Source of the DNA: CAWFFV01 sp963814985
GTDB taxonomy: Bacteria; Chloroflexota; Ktedonobacteria; Ktedonobacterales; Ktedonobacteraceae
Direction of reading: 5' to 3'
Assembly (NCBI GenBank): GCA_963814985.1
Contig: CAWFFV010000034.1
Location: 124,001 to 188,000 of the forward strand
DNA: 64,000 nt
The notes under the pieces were generated by a model. That model did no database searches, had not been told where the DNA came from, and saw nothing but the letters and a program-made list of their open reading frames with translations. Of this stretch, positions 55,020-64,000 are shown one piece after another. The translations under genes were made by a program, and so were the position numbers. Within the stretch, counting starts at the first letter, position 1. Every line of letters begins with the position of its first letter.

Positions 55020-56155
55020 TCGAAGAAGTCGGACAACGTAAGATTGAGCATGTTAGTGTCGCCCTGAGGCAAGATATTTCTGTGCCGCAATGTGCTAGCT
55101 GGAATGATGTACACTTTGTGCATCAAGCTCTCCCAGAGGTCAACATCGACGAGATTACTACCTCTGTCACCTTCCTCGGTCAGCAATTGCGTTACCCTAT
55201 TTTTATGTCCTCGTTAACGGGGGGGCATCCAGATGTTACCAATATCAATCGCAATCTGGCACGTGCTGCGCAACACTATGGTCTTGCCCTCGGAGTTGGC
55301 AGTCAACGTGCCGCCATTCTGAATCCAGATGTTGCCTCTAGTTACACAGTTATGCGGGAGCATGCTCCTGATGCTTTCCTCATTGCGAATATTGGAGCGC
55401 CACAACTCATTGCCCAGTCCCACCATGCCGCCTTTACGCTTGAGCAAGTGCAGCGTGCTATTGAGATGATTGGGGCGAATGCCCTGGCAGTGCATATGAA
55501 TAGTTTACAAGAGTCGGCTCAACCTGAGGGAGATCGTCGTGCTCTTGGTGAAGCGAGTGCACTCAAAGCACTGACCAACACATCGCTGTCCCTGTTATCG
55601 CTAAAGAAACAGGGGCTGGTGTCTGTCGAGAGCAGGCCTTTCTCTTACGCACCTGCGGCGTTGCCGCCATTGATGTGGGGGGAGCCGGAGGAAGCAGCAT
55701 GCCAGCTATAGAGGCCGCCCGTTCTCAATTACGGGGTGATGAGCAAACGATGAACATTGGTCTGCTCTACCGAGATTGGGGAATAGCAACCCCTGATTGC
55801 CATCGTTGAGGCTGCTACAGCTCGCATTCCACTTATTGCCACAGGTGGCGTGCGTAACGGCTTAGACGTTGCGCGTGCGTTGGCCCTGGGTGCTACACTG
55901 GTTGGTATGGGCTTTCCTTTCCTCAAAGCGGCTAGTGAGAGCTATGAGAAAGTCTGTGAACTGTTGGAAAGTGTTGTGGCAGAGATGAAAGTTGCCATGC
56001 AGTTGAGTGGGGCAGCCAGTATTGCTCAGATGCGTGATACAGATATTGTTGTCACCGGAGAGACCCGCGAGTGGCTCCGACTGCGTGGCTTTGAAGACGA
56101 GTTGAAGGGCATGGCCCAACGGCGCTGGCGACAGTTAAATATTGCCAGAGACTAG
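55016..56155 (+). CDS. fni: Type 2 isopentenyl-diphosphate delta-isomerase, frameshifted
   Basis: FMN-dependent enzyme interconverting IPP and DMAPP. RKIEHVSVALRQDISVPQ begins the fold; FMSSLTGGHPDVTNINRNLARAAQHYGLALGVGSQRAAI and IANIGAPQL are FMN-binding; ALAVHMNSLQESAQPEGDR contains the substrate Gln and the family HLN-like motif (here HMN). After a break near 55590 another frame gives GGAGGSSMPAIEAARSQLRGDEQ, and after one near 55790 a third gives ATARIPLIATGGVRNGLDVARALALGATLVGMGFPFLKAA. Restored, it is about 379 residues. With ispH also in the window, this is a MEP-pathway organism. Confidence 0.85.
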
Positions 56156-56751
56156 CCGTCATCCTGGGAGGCCAGATCTTGTGGGGTATTCAGGTTCACA
56201 AAAGAGCGCAACTGTGGATCAAGCTCACGCAGTTGCGCCTCTGCTATGTAATGGACTGGAGTGACTTCTAGTAAGCCGCGGAGATCGCGTCGTCCTGCCC
56301 TCAGACGTTCCTCGATTGCAGGCAAGAGGGTTCGTGGATACAGAGCCAGCAATACTTGAGGAACATTCTCTACAACAGGAACGAGAACAGCCTCATGCAG
56401 CGGTTGAGAGAGGAGGAACGCTGCGACATCAGGTTGTACAAAAGGCATATCCACCGCGACTACCAGCGCATGCGATGAGTGGATAGCACTCAAGCCGCTG
56501 TAGAGTCCCATGAGAGGACCAATATCTGGTACCTTGTCGATGACAGTCTGTACGCCAGGCAACGTATAGCTGGCTGCATGGCTTGCATCGCGGGTAACAA
56601 GCAGCACTTCACTGGATAATGCCGTGAGCAGTGTTGCCAGATATTCAACGAAGGTTATGCCTTCAGCACCAGGTCGTCGCAGGAGAGCTTTATCTTTCCC
56701 CATACGCCTGCTGCGCCCACCTGCCAGAATGATACTTGCAGAGGCAAACAT
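56152..56751 (-). CDS. mobA: Molybdenum cofactor guanylyltransferase
   Basis: Attaches GMP to molybdopterin to form the bis-MGD cofactor. The 199-residue protein opens with the nucleotide-binding ILAGGRSRRMGKDKALL (LAGGxSxRMGxDKA). It has VIDKVPDIGPLMGLYSGLSAI and VVAVDMPFVQPDVAAFLL, with the metal-binding Asp, and ends RSFVNLNTPQDLA, the usual NINTPxD end. Its last bases overlap the convergent isomerase gene by 4 bp. The membrane-protein gene upstream ends one base before it, so they share a message. Confidence 0.93.
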   Translation of the reverse strand: MFASASIILAGGRSRRMGKDKALLRRPGAEGITFVEYLATLLTALSSEVLLVTRDASHAASYTLPGVQTVIDKVPDIGPLMGLYSGLSAIHSSHALVVAVDMPFVQPDVAAFLLSQPLHEAVLVPVVENVPQVLLALYPRTLLPAIEERLRAGRRDLRGLLEVTPVHYIAEAQLRELDPQLRSFVNLNTPQDLASQDDG

Positions 56752-57213
56752 CTACCTGGATGCCGCTTTCATCTTTCGCTTGCCGGACTTAATATATTGC
56801 TGACGGTTCTGATAGGCGGCATAATTGGCTCGTTCTTGCGGATACTTCCTGATGAGGTACACAGCCCACGTAATGGCCCATGCCAGCAGACCAACTCCCC
56901 AAAGATAGCGCCAGAAACGCCAGGCAAAGAGGTAGGCATCCAGGAATACACGTGAAAAGATCATTGGGAGGCCGATAAAGCAGATAATAGCGAACCAGCC
57001 CAGGTAGCGATCAAGCATATACTTGATGATGGGCTTGTCCTTCACAAAACGCTTACGGCCCTCCACTGAGTAGTAGAAAGTAATCAAAAGGCCCGCACAG
57101 CAGAAGATCAGCCAGGGCCACAAGTAATGAAATATTTCCGCCCCCGGCAGGCCCGCACTGGCACCTGCGGTCTGTGGGTCATCAAACAGCCAATGATAGA
57201 GGTCGAAGTGCAT
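56752..57213 (-). CDS. Hypothetical three- or four-helix membrane protein
   Basis: A 153-residue protein with hydrophobic segments at about 27-47, 70-92 and 95-118. Aromatic residues are abundant (HYLWPWLIFCCAG, YLFAWRFWRYLWGVGLLAWAITWAVYLI). The C-terminus is basic (KYPQERANYAAYQNRQQYIKSGKRKMKAAS). It is directly followed by mobA with no gap, but nothing in the sequence ties it to molybdenum. I do not recognise the family. Confidence 0.6.
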   Translation of the reverse strand: MHFDLYHWLFDDPQTAGASAGLPGAEIFHYLWPWLIFCCAGLLITFYYSVEGRKRFVKDKPIIKYMLDRYLGWFAIICFIGLPMIFSRVFLDAYLFAWRFWRYLWGVGLLAWAITWAVYLIRKYPQERANYAAYQNRQQYIKSGKRKMKAASR

Positions 57214-57391
57214 GAAATCGTAGCTCCCTTCTTTAATGTCTCCACTGATTGCATTACAGTCATCATAGCATGGTTAAGGCAACGCGTCCATAGTACCCGA
57301 AGTGGTTTTTGTATATCGCGCTTCTTGTATCCATGCACCATAGATGTTACAATGGAAGTCGAAATAATCTAAATCATGTAAAGATGAGATC

Positions 57392-59965
57392 ATGGACGGA
57401 AATGTGAGGGCCAGAAATGAAACGCTGGCGGGTATTCAGAACTTTGTAGCGCGTTACTCATTTCCCATCGACTCGTTTCAGCTAGAGGCGATAGCCCATC
57501 TTGCGCAGGAACAGTCTGTTCTAGTGGCGGCTCCTACAGGAACAGGAAAGACACTTGTTGCAGAATATGCCATCTGGTTGGCGCAGCAACGTCATCAACG
57601 CGTCATTTATACGACACCGCTAAAGGCGCTTTCTAACCAGAAGTATCGTGATCTGCGTGAAATATATGGTCATGACACCGTTGGTCTGGTAACAGGAGAT
57701 ATCGTCGAGCATAGCCGCGCCTCAATTGTGATTATGACGACTGAGGTCTATCGTAATATGCTACTCGAAGAGGGTGGAACTCGCTTAACGGTATCATCAT
57801 CGTTGGCAGATGTAGGCTTTGTCGTCTTTGATGAACTGCACTACTTGAGTGATGTGGGGCGTGGTCCTGTCTGGGAAGAGGCGATTATCTGCTCTCCTAA
57901 ACATGTGCAGTTAGTTGGTCTCTCGGCAACTGTCAGTAACGCCGAAGATCTTGCAAGTTGGATTAGCCGTGTCCATCGTCCTGTCTCACTTGTTATCCAT
58001 GAGCAACGTGCTGTTCCCCTGGAGCACTATTACTTTCTTGATGGGAAACTCAACCTTGTTCAGGATGCAGATGGCAATCGTATGGCACACTTCCCTCAAA
58101 TCGGAGGAGAAGCTAAGCTCGCGCAGTTGATGGGGCGTCATCGCGTCTTACGCCCTGAGGATGAGGAGGAGGATGACCTGGATGGAGATGTGTGGGAAGA
58201 GCGACGTCGCAGAGGCCGAGGCTTGCGACAACAGGCCAGGCAAATGGTCACCGACGAGGTGAACTCAAGTGAGACGGATCAGGTCTCCGGGCAAGAAAAA
58301 CAACGATCCAGACGTCCTCCGCAGCGTAGAGCACCAGAGCCGGGTGAGGTCCTGACCACCCTGCGCGAAGCTGATATGTTACCCTGTCTCTACTTTCTCC
58401 CAGGGCGGCGTGTTGTCGAAGAATTGGCCATGAGTGCCTCTCTCTATACTTTCACCTCCCCGGAAGAGGAAGCCCTTATTAAGGAAGAAGTTGATGTCTG
58501 GCTTGAGCATCTGCCGCAAGAGGACCGTAATCTGCAACAGGTTCATGCCCTTCTCAAGTTGCTACCGCGTGGTCTGGCTTTCCATCATGCAGGTCTGTTA
58601 CCGGGGTTAAAGGTGCTCGTAGAAACACTCTTCTCTAGAGGTCACCTGCGGGCTGTCTTTGCAACGGACACATTAGCGTTGGGTATCAATATGCCTGCTC
58701 GTTCTGTCGTAGTAGGAAGCCTGAGCAAATTTGATGGGCAAGAGATGCGTTTGCTCACTCCTAATGAATATCGTCAGCTAACCGGTCGAGCGGGCAGACG
58801 TGGTATGGATGTGCGTGGTGCTGCTATCATCCCTTACTCGCCGTGGGAGCCATTTGAGGACTCTTTTAAACGCATTACTGGTGAACTTCTCCCCGTGACC
58901 AGTTCCTTTGTTATTCGTTATAACTCGGTGCTCAACCTCTGGCGTCCAGGAGATGTTCAGCATCTCCGTCGTATTTGTGCCTCCAGCCTCCGCGAGTTCC
59001 AACGTTACCTGCTTTGGGAATTGCATGAACTTCAACGCCTGGAGAAGCGTTACCAGAAGGCTAAAAAGTCGGAAAAGAAGAAAGGAGCGGCTTCTAACAA
59101 TGCAATCCTTGCTCTGGAGAAACGCCGTGAGAAGATTGGAGCTTTTCCGCTGAGTCGTGCAGGAGCCGCAGAACTCGATGGAACCATTTTTGCATTACGT
59201 GCTCTTGGCTACATTGGGCAGGACGATCAACTCACCCTCAAGGGACGATTACTACGCAGTATCTTCCATCCTGCTGGTGTCACGATTGTTGAACTGATCA
59301 TGACGGGTATGCTTGATGAGCTTACCAGCAGTGAAATTGCCGAAATTTGTAGTTGGTTCACTTTTGACAATGATCGTCGTTTGAATAATCGCAACGTCTT
59401 ACATGCCAAACTGGTGCGAGTGCGCCGTGAACTCTGGCAGATTGCTCAGCGTATTCGTGGTATCGAAGAACGTGCCAGCTTGAACTCCACTCCTGGTCTT
59501 GTGCCAGAGTTCCATGGATTGGCTCTTGCATGGTCGCGTGGTATGTCTCTGAGTGGCTTGATGCGGCGTATTGATCTGGCGGAAGGAGACATTCTGATGA
59601 TCCTCAATCAGACAATTGATCTGTTACAGCAGTTACAATCCGCTGTTGGTCAGGTCCTGGATGCTCGCGACATCTGGGAGCAAGCTCCACCTGTTATGAC
59701 AGAAGGTATCTCAAATGAACGAACTGCTTCCGCTATGGCGAAGAGTCGGACGGAGCAACTACGCGTCCAACGTGAGAGTCTGGAACGTCTCCGACCACTG
59801 TTAGCACATGCATCTGCCTCCTTATTTCATGGCATTATTGTCCAGAGCCGTACTGTGCCCTCGATGGTTGCTCGTGTTGGTACTGAAGAAGTTCCTCTTG
59901 ATGCAGAAGAAGATCGAGATGCACATGGCCTCAACGACCCACAAGCGTTCGTTGGAGATCTGTAA
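57392..59965 (+). CDS. Ski2-like DExH RNA helicase with DSHCT domain
   Basis: An 857-residue superfamily 2 helicase related to Ski2/Mtr4 and mycobacterial HelY. Motifs: Q-like FPIDSFQLEAIAHL, I APTGTGKT (about residue 50), Ia TTPLKALSNQKY, Ib TTEVYRNML, II DELHYL, III SATVSN, IV FLPGRRVVEEL, V ATDTLALGINMPARSVV and VI LTGRAGRRGMD. An acidic-to-basic insert lies at about 255-320. The C-terminal DSHCT region (about 610-770) includes LTLKGRLLRSIFHPAGVTIVELIMTGMLDELTSSEIAEICSWFTFD. It probably unwinds RNA in processing or decay. Encoded alone. Confidence 0.95.
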   Translation: MDGNVRARNETLAGIQNFVARYSFPIDSFQLEAIAHLAQEQSVLVAAPTGTGKTLVAEYAIWLAQQRHQRVIYTTPLKALSNQKYRDLREIYGHDTVGLVTGDIVEHSRASIVIMTTEVYRNMLLEEGGTRLTVSSSLADVGFVVFDELHYLSDVGRGPVWEEAIICSPKHVQLVGLSATVSNAEDLASWISRVHRPVSLVIHEQRAVPLEHYYFLDGKLNLVQDADGNRMAHFPQIGGEAKLAQLMGRHRVLRPEDEEEDDLDGDVWEERRRRGRGLRQQARQMVTDEVNSSETDQVSGQEKQRSRRPPQRRAPEPGEVLTTLREADMLPCLYFLPGRRVVEELAMSASLYTFTSPEEEALIKEEVDVWLEHLPQEDRNLQQVHALLKLLPRGLAFHHAGLLPGLKVLVETLFSRGHLRAVFATDTLALGINMPARSVVVGSLSKFDGQEMRLLTPNEYRQLTGRAGRRGMDVRGAAIIPYSPWEPFEDSFKRITGELLPVTSSFVIRYNSVLNLWRPGDVQHLRRICASSLREFQRYLLWELHELQRLEKRYQKAKKSEKKKGAASNNAILALEKRREKIGAFPLSRAGAAELDGTIFALRALGYIGQDDQLTLKGRLLRSIFHPAGVTIVELIMTGMLDELTSSEIAEICSWFTFDNDRRLNNRNVLHAKLVRVRRELWQIAQRIRGIEERASLNSTPGLVPEFHGLALAWSRGMSLSGLMRRIDLAEGDILMILNQTIDLLQQLQSAVGQVLDARDIWEQAPPVMTEGISNERTASAMAKSRTEQLRVQRESLERLRPLLAHASASLFHGIIVQSRTVPSMVARVGTEEVPLDAEEDRDAHGLNDPQAFVGDL

Positions 59966-60476
59966 GAGCAAGTTCTGGGCACTCCTTGCCGGATAAAAAT
60001 CTCTTTCTCTTCGGTCAAATTGCTAGAAATGGTTGGCTTTCCATCCTTCAGGGTGAAGGCGGGGCGCGAGGTGCCCTCGCAAAACTCTTTTCCCAAAATC
60101 ACCGGGAAGGATGGAGATCCAAATGGTTGTTGTGTGGAACTGATGATACTATTTTCTAGCTGTTGGTAAGCATATAGTACCAACAAGGGTAGTGTTGCGT
60201 CAATTTTGCTGTAATGTATCAGTGTAGTATCTTGTATCAGGTAGACGCAAAGGGTGAAAGCCGGATTCAATAACTTGCGCTTCTATTGCGTCTCATCAAT
60301 TAATAGCATATCTACACGCCTTAAGTAATAATAAGACATTACTTTGGTCATGCTTCTTAGGCTAATGCATTGTCAGAACTTTGCAAGTTGACTAAGATGT
60401 ACAAGAGTGCAAGTATCTCAGAGGGATTTGAGGTAGGGGATAGGGGAGTAGGACACTACGGGCCGGCGGGCTAGAA
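59966..60476 (+). other. Intergenic region before the tandem kinases
   Basis: 511 bp with no supported gene. CTTCAGGGTGAAGG-type and GGTTGG/CCAACC-type small hairpins occur between about 60030 and 60190. The stretch near 60240-60290 (GGGTGAAAGCCGGATTCAA) could be the worn end of a transposon, but I cannot match it to a family. A long minus-strand frame here is a continuation of the helicase shadow. Confidence 0.3.
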
Positions 60477-60506
60477 ATGTCAGCAGTAAAAAGGGGTAGA
60501 CTTGTA

Positions 60507-62711
60507 ATGAACGCAGAAGCATTGATTGGAACGGTGTTGGGCACTTGTACACTTCAAAAGTTGATTGGGCAGGGAGGAATGGGGGCCGTGTTCTTAGCTC
60601 AACAATCACGCCCTCGGCGTCAAGTTGCCGTGAAGGTGCTCTTACCAATGGTGCCCTTAAACTCAAATCAGCTTGCTGCATTTTTAGAGCGGTTCCGACG
60701 CGAGACTGATGCTGTTGCATCGTTGGTGCATCCTAACATCGTTCCAGTGCATGAGTATGGAGAGCGTGACGGGCTGGCCTATCTGGTGATGCCCTATATT
60801 AGCGGTGGCACGCTACGTGATGAAATGGAACGAGAAGGGCCACTCCCACTGGCCAAAGTAGTAAATTACCTGGAGCAAATAGCACTTGCGCTTGATGTTG
60901 CGCATGAGCATGGAATTATCCATCGCGATATCAAACCGGCCAATATTCTGATGACAACAGAAGGGCGTTTGCTGCTGACCGATTTTGGACTGGTGAAGAT
61001 CATCGACGAAGGACGGGCCTCTCTGCCCCGGCTTACGGGGGTAGGTGCGCCTGTTGGGACACCAGACTATATGGCTCCAGAGCAGGTGATAGGGGAGGAT
61101 GTGGATATTCGTGCAGATCTCTATTCGCTAGGGGTGATTCTCTACCAAATGGTAACCGGGACGACACCGTTCCAGGGCGAGACTCCTATGCAGATAGCCG
61201 CACAGCATTTGCAGATACCTCCTCCCTCACCACAAATGTTACGTCCAGATCTGCCCGTTGCGGCAGAGCAAGTGATGCTGCGGTCATTGGCGAAGCGTCC
61301 GGCTGATCGATATATGCATGCCCAGGATCTGGCAGATGCTTTCCGAGAGACCCTGGAGAGTACGGGAATTTACCTGGCTCCTCAGGGAGGGATCAGTGGT
61401 GCTACTGCCATGCGGATTGCAGCCTTAAAGAATTTATTTGAGCCTACCCAGCAAACAGGAAAGGTACCTGCTGCTGCTAGCAATAAAGAGCAATTTGGCA
61501 GAACGGGTCGCATACCTGCCGTTCCTGACATGGGTGACAATAGTGGAAGATTAAATAAAGCAGGAGCGCTGCCAAAAGGAACAATGGGTACAACCCCAGC
61601 AGCACGTGTAGGAGGTTTACTCTCACGTACTGGGAAATTCCCCCAGGTAGGAATGGGGGGATATATACCAGCCGCTGTCGCTGATGTAACACCGGTGGCA
61701 TCAGCCAATATGCCGATGAATATAAGGCCTGCTGATATGAGGCAAGTAGCGCCAACCTTTATGCCAAATGCTGATGTGCTGGTGACACCAGGTCAGCAAG
61801 GGGCAACCAATAATATTATCAAATTGACTGGCCCGGTGAAAGTTTTGAAAGTACCAGTTGCTGGTCAGCCTGGGCGTTTTGTGACCGGTATCTTGCCTGT
61901 AGCCCCCCGAATGCCGGACGTTGCGAATCCGACTCTCAGGCCCTGGGTGAAAGTTGTAGCATTTGTTCTGGCTGCTCTGTTAATACTGTCTGCCGTTGTG
62001 GGTGTGATATTGTTTGTGAATTCTCATTCTAAGCCATCTGGGCAGCAATCTGCGGTAACAGGCCCCCCTAATATGAAAGCTACAGCAGTGGCACAGCTCA
62101 CAGCAGTGGCACAGGCAAATATTATTCTGGCAGATCCTTTGAATCAGAATATTCATAATTGGCCGACAACTCCGGCTGATGTCTATGCATTTAAGGATGG
62201 GGCATATCATATTACGGATCGTGGAGATCAGGGGCGTGCTACTGTTCTGCAAGCCAATTCTTTCGCTGGAGCGCTTGGGTATACGCTGACTATGCAGGAG
62301 ATTAATGGGAATGATAATTCTAATAACAACTCCTTCGGTATGATCTTCCGCTTTAACCAGCAAACGAAGAATAATCAGGTCATCACCACATTCTATAGTT
62401 TTGAAATGGTGAATATACAGGCGGGCGAGTATCAGCTCTGGAAGTACGATGATACTAAGGGAGCTACAGTTTCATCCTGGACGGAGATCTGGCATCAACC
62501 ATTTGGAGGCGAGTTCCATCAGGGCCATGGTCCGCAAAGTGTTAATACCATCAAGGTTTTTATGGATGGGGGCAAGTTTACGTTTACGGTTGATGGGAAG
62601 ATGATAAAGACCGTCGAAGATAATTCTCTCACGAGTGGTACAGTGGGCATGATTGTGAATCTCAATGAGACCGAAGTGGCCTTTAAGAATTTGTTGCTCA
62701 CCCATCGTTAG
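60507..62711 (+). CDS. Transmembrane Ser/Thr protein kinase with extracellular sensor-like domain
   Basis: About 734 residues. Kinase domain (13-280): IGQGGMGAVFLAQQ, VAVKVLL, IIHRDIKPANILM, LTDFGLVKI, GTPDYMAPEQVIGEDVDIRADLYSLGVILYQMVTGTTPF; all catalytic residues kept. A Pro/Ala/Gly-rich linker (285-480) is followed by one membrane segment (about 483-503, VVAFVLAALLILSAVVGVILF). The outer domain of about 220 residues (ILADPLNQNIHNWPT, AYHITDRGDQG, SFGMIFRFNQQT, TIKVFMDGGKFTFTVDGKMI) resembles a concanavalin-like/DUF1080 jelly-roll that may bind sugars. The ATG at 60507 is fixed by identity with the start of the next gene (MN-E-LIGTVLGTCTL). It heads a tandem pair. Confidence 0.93.
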   Translation: MNAEALIGTVLGTCTLQKLIGQGGMGAVFLAQQSRPRRQVAVKVLLPMVPLNSNQLAAFLERFRRETDAVASLVHPNIVPVHEYGERDGLAYLVMPYISGGTLRDEMEREGPLPLAKVVNYLEQIALALDVAHEHGIIHRDIKPANILMTTEGRLLLTDFGLVKIIDEGRASLPRLTGVGAPVGTPDYMAPEQVIGEDVDIRADLYSLGVILYQMVTGTTPFQGETPMQIAAQHLQIPPPSPQMLRPDLPVAAEQVMLRSLAKRPADRYMHAQDLADAFRETLESTGIYLAPQGGISGATAMRIAALKNLFEPTQQTGKVPAAASNKEQFGRTGRIPAVPDMGDNSGRLNKAGALPKGTMGTTPAARVGGLLSRTGKFPQVGMGGYIPAAVADVTPVASANMPMNIRPADMRQVAPTFMPNADVLVTPGQQGATNNIIKLTGPVKVLKVPVAGQPGRFVTGILPVAPRMPDVANPTLRPWVKVVAFVLAALLILSAVVGVILFVNSHSKPSGQQSAVTGPPNMKATAVAQLTAVAQANIILADPLNQNIHNWPTTPADVYAFKDGAYHITDRGDQGRATVLQANSFAGALGYTLTMQEINGNDNSNNNSFGMIFRFNQQTKNNQVITTFYSFEMVNIQAGEYQLWKYDDTKGATVSSWTEIWHQPFGGEFHQGHGPQSVNTIKVFMDGGKFTFTVDGKMIKTVEDNSLTSGTVGMIVNLNETEVAFKNLLLTHR

Positions 62712-62808
62712 AAGCGCTTGTGATTTTAATCAAGTAAGGGGAAGCGGGGTGGTGCTTGGGATCGTAGTCGCGGTGGTAAATATCAATGGCAAAAAGAGGT
62801 AAAGTTTG

Positions 62809-64000
62809 ATGAATCCAGAAACATTGATTGGAACGGTGCTGGGCACTTGTACGCTGCACAAGCTAATTGGGCAGGGAGGGATGGGAGCAGTGTTTCTGGC
62901 TCAGCAGTCGCGCCCGCAGCGTCAGGTTGCTGTTAAAGTACTGTGGCCGGTGACTCCTCGGGCACTTGGCCAACGCACGGCATTTTTGGAATATTTCCGA
63001 TGTGAGACTGATGCGATTGCGGCTCTGGCTCATCCCAATGTTATGCCGGTCTATGAGCATGGAGAATATGGTGGGTTGGTTTATCGAGTGATGCCTTATA
63101 TTGCTGGTGGCACGTTACGTGATGAAATGGAACGACAGGGACCTTTGCCACTGGCACGAGTGGCAAACTATTTGCATCAAATGGCGGCAGCTTTGGATGT
63201 TGCACATGCGCATAGCATCATTCACCGAAATATCAAACCGACTAATATTCTAAAAACAGCAGAGGGACGTCTGCTACTAACCGATTTTGGATTAGGGAAG
63301 CTTCTTGCTGAGCGGCAGACAGCCCGGATATCCCCTACAGAGATAACCTATATTGCTCCGGAGCAGGTGTCTGGTGGAGAGGTTGATGCGCGTGCAGATC
63401 TCTATGCGCTGGGTGTAATTCTCTATCAGATGGTGACGGGGACGACACCGTTTATAGGTAATACAACGATGCGTGTACCCATACAATCACCTCGGATGTT
63501 GCGCGCAGATTTGCCTCCTGCCGTAGAACAAGTGATGTTGCGTGCACTTGCCGAGCGTCCGACGGATCGCTATCAACATGCGCAGGAGCTGGCCAGTGCT
63601 TTCCGCCTGACCCTGACAGCTGCCGGGATTTCACTGAATGATGAGGAGCATGGGCCATCACCGTCAGGTAATGTCACCAATAGATCCTTCTTGACTTCTC
63701 ACAGTCTTTTTGATCCTGCATGGCAATTGGCTATGGCAACAAAGAATAGTGAGCAGGAAGGGGCACTTGCCGCAAACCGCGACTTTTCGTTGCCACAACG
63801 GGAATCTGAGACACAGAAGATGGACATTGTAGCGAAAACAAGTATTCCTCTGCCTTCAGTGTCTGGTCTGTTGCCTCCGGAAAATGTCAATTCTCCAACA
63901 ATGAGAATGCGGCCACTTGCATTGAGACCTGTACCTCACACACCACCTCCATCTGCTGGTTTCCAATCGAACCAGCAGACGAGCAGTCTGACGCAAGGAG
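62809..64000 (+). CDS. Tandem paralogue kinase lacking the catalytic Asp (cut by right edge)
   Basis: Starts MNPETLIGTVLGTCTLHKLIGQGGMGAVFLAQQSRPQRQVAVKVLW, closely like the previous gene. It continues IIHRNIKPTNILK, where HRD is HRN (AAT for GAT at 63226-63228), then LTDFGLGKL and YIAPEQVSGGEVDARADLYALGVILYQMVTGTTPF. ATP-binding Lys and DFG are kept, but the proton-accepting Asp is Asn and the activation segment is shorter (ARISPTEITYIAPEQ). It is thus likely a pseudokinase or a very weak kinase. After residue 275 a Pro/Ser-rich linker runs to the window end; a membrane segment and sensor domain would be expected beyond. Confidence 0.85.
   Translation, partial: MNPETLIGTVLGTCTLHKLIGQGGMGAVFLAQQSRPQRQVAVKVLWPVTPRALGQRTAFLEYFRCETDAIAALAHPNVMPVYEHGEYGGLVYRVMPYIAGGTLRDEMERQGPLPLARVANYLHQMAAALDVAHAHSIIHRNIKPTNILKTAEGRLLLTDFGLGKLLAERQTARISPTEITYIAPEQVSGGEVDARADLYALGVILYQMVTGTTPFIGNTTMRVPIQSPRMLRADLPPAVEQVMLRALAERPTDRYQHAQELASAFRLTLTAAGISLNDEEHGPSPSGNVTNRSFLTSHSLFDPAWQLAMATKNSEQEGALAANRDFSLPQRESETQKMDIVAKTSIPLPSVSGLLPPENVNSPTMRMRPLALRPVPHTPPPSAGFQSNQQTSSLTQG

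Noticed and set aside
59827..60270. 147-codon minus-strand frame across the end of the helicase gene
   Set aside because: More than a third is antisense to the helicase, there is no ribosome site, and nothing matches a known family.
1..64000. tRNA and rRNA genes
   Set aside because: I looked for TPsiC-arm GGTTCGAATCC-type strings and rRNA signatures in intergenic regions and found none that could fold into a tRNA.

Overview
The window reads as a chromosomal segment of a filamentous, soil-type Chloroflexota bacterium, most likely class Ktedonobacteria. The grounds are roughly 50% GC, many membrane-anchored Ser/Thr kinases, large TPR proteins, a MerR/B12-type regulator, a nitric oxide synthase oxygenase, an ANTAR regulator, a YqhQ-type DUF1385 protein beside rpmE, and a Roco (LRR-Roc-COR) protein. 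This assignment is inference from gene content; no rRNA is present, and I found no tRNA and no CRISPR array.

Layout. 0-5 kb: decayed MerR/B12 regulator, a GNAT acetyltransferase, two tandem FemAB-like aminoacyltransferases (the second broken) and an SRPBCC protein. 5-13 kb: two coupled TPR proteins, YajQ, a repeat-rich intergenic zone and a helicase-associated-domain protein. 13-20 kb: ispH, a stand-alone GluTR-like NADPH domain, aroF (DAHP synthase) behind an apparent aromatic leader-peptide attenuator, an ANTAR response regulator, ricT/PSP1 and an SPFH protein. 19.6-24 kb: a sulfatase-maturase remnant, NO synthase overlapping a nitrilase-family amidase, a membrane protein and ung. 24-29 kb: an ISAs1-type transposase, sufB and a membrane glycosyltransferase-like protein. 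29-37 kb: a two-kinase-domain protein, an ECF sigma/anti-sigma pair, an HtrA protease, a TPR protein and an acidic-tail membrane pair. 37.5-42.8 kb: two tandem LRR genes, the second a Roco GTPase. 43-57 kb: HD hydrolase, HAD phosphatase, DSP phosphatase, DUF1385/glycosyltransferase/rpmE cluster, transmembrane kinase, purB, GT-C protein, type 2 IPP isomerase, mobA. 57-64 kb: a Ski2-like helicase and two tandem Ser/Thr kinases, the last cut by the window edge and lacking the catalytic Asp.

Two non-coding signals stand out. First, aroF is preceded by a consensus promoter, a 20-codon ORF with seven aromatic codons, and an intrinsic terminator: the full architecture of translational attenuation. 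Second, seven copies of a 115-178 bp interspersed element each carry terminal inverted repeats, two small hairpins and a long central palindrome. The stems are kept while their sequences differ between copies, and two compatible subtypes recur.

A caution applies throughout. About sixteen genes, including ones usually conserved (sufB, type 2 IPP isomerase, NOS), are split by single-base indels, several in homopolymers or within near-identical LRR repeats. Some of these probably reflect sequence error rather than true pseudogenes. I annotate such genes over their full span and say where the frame breaks.
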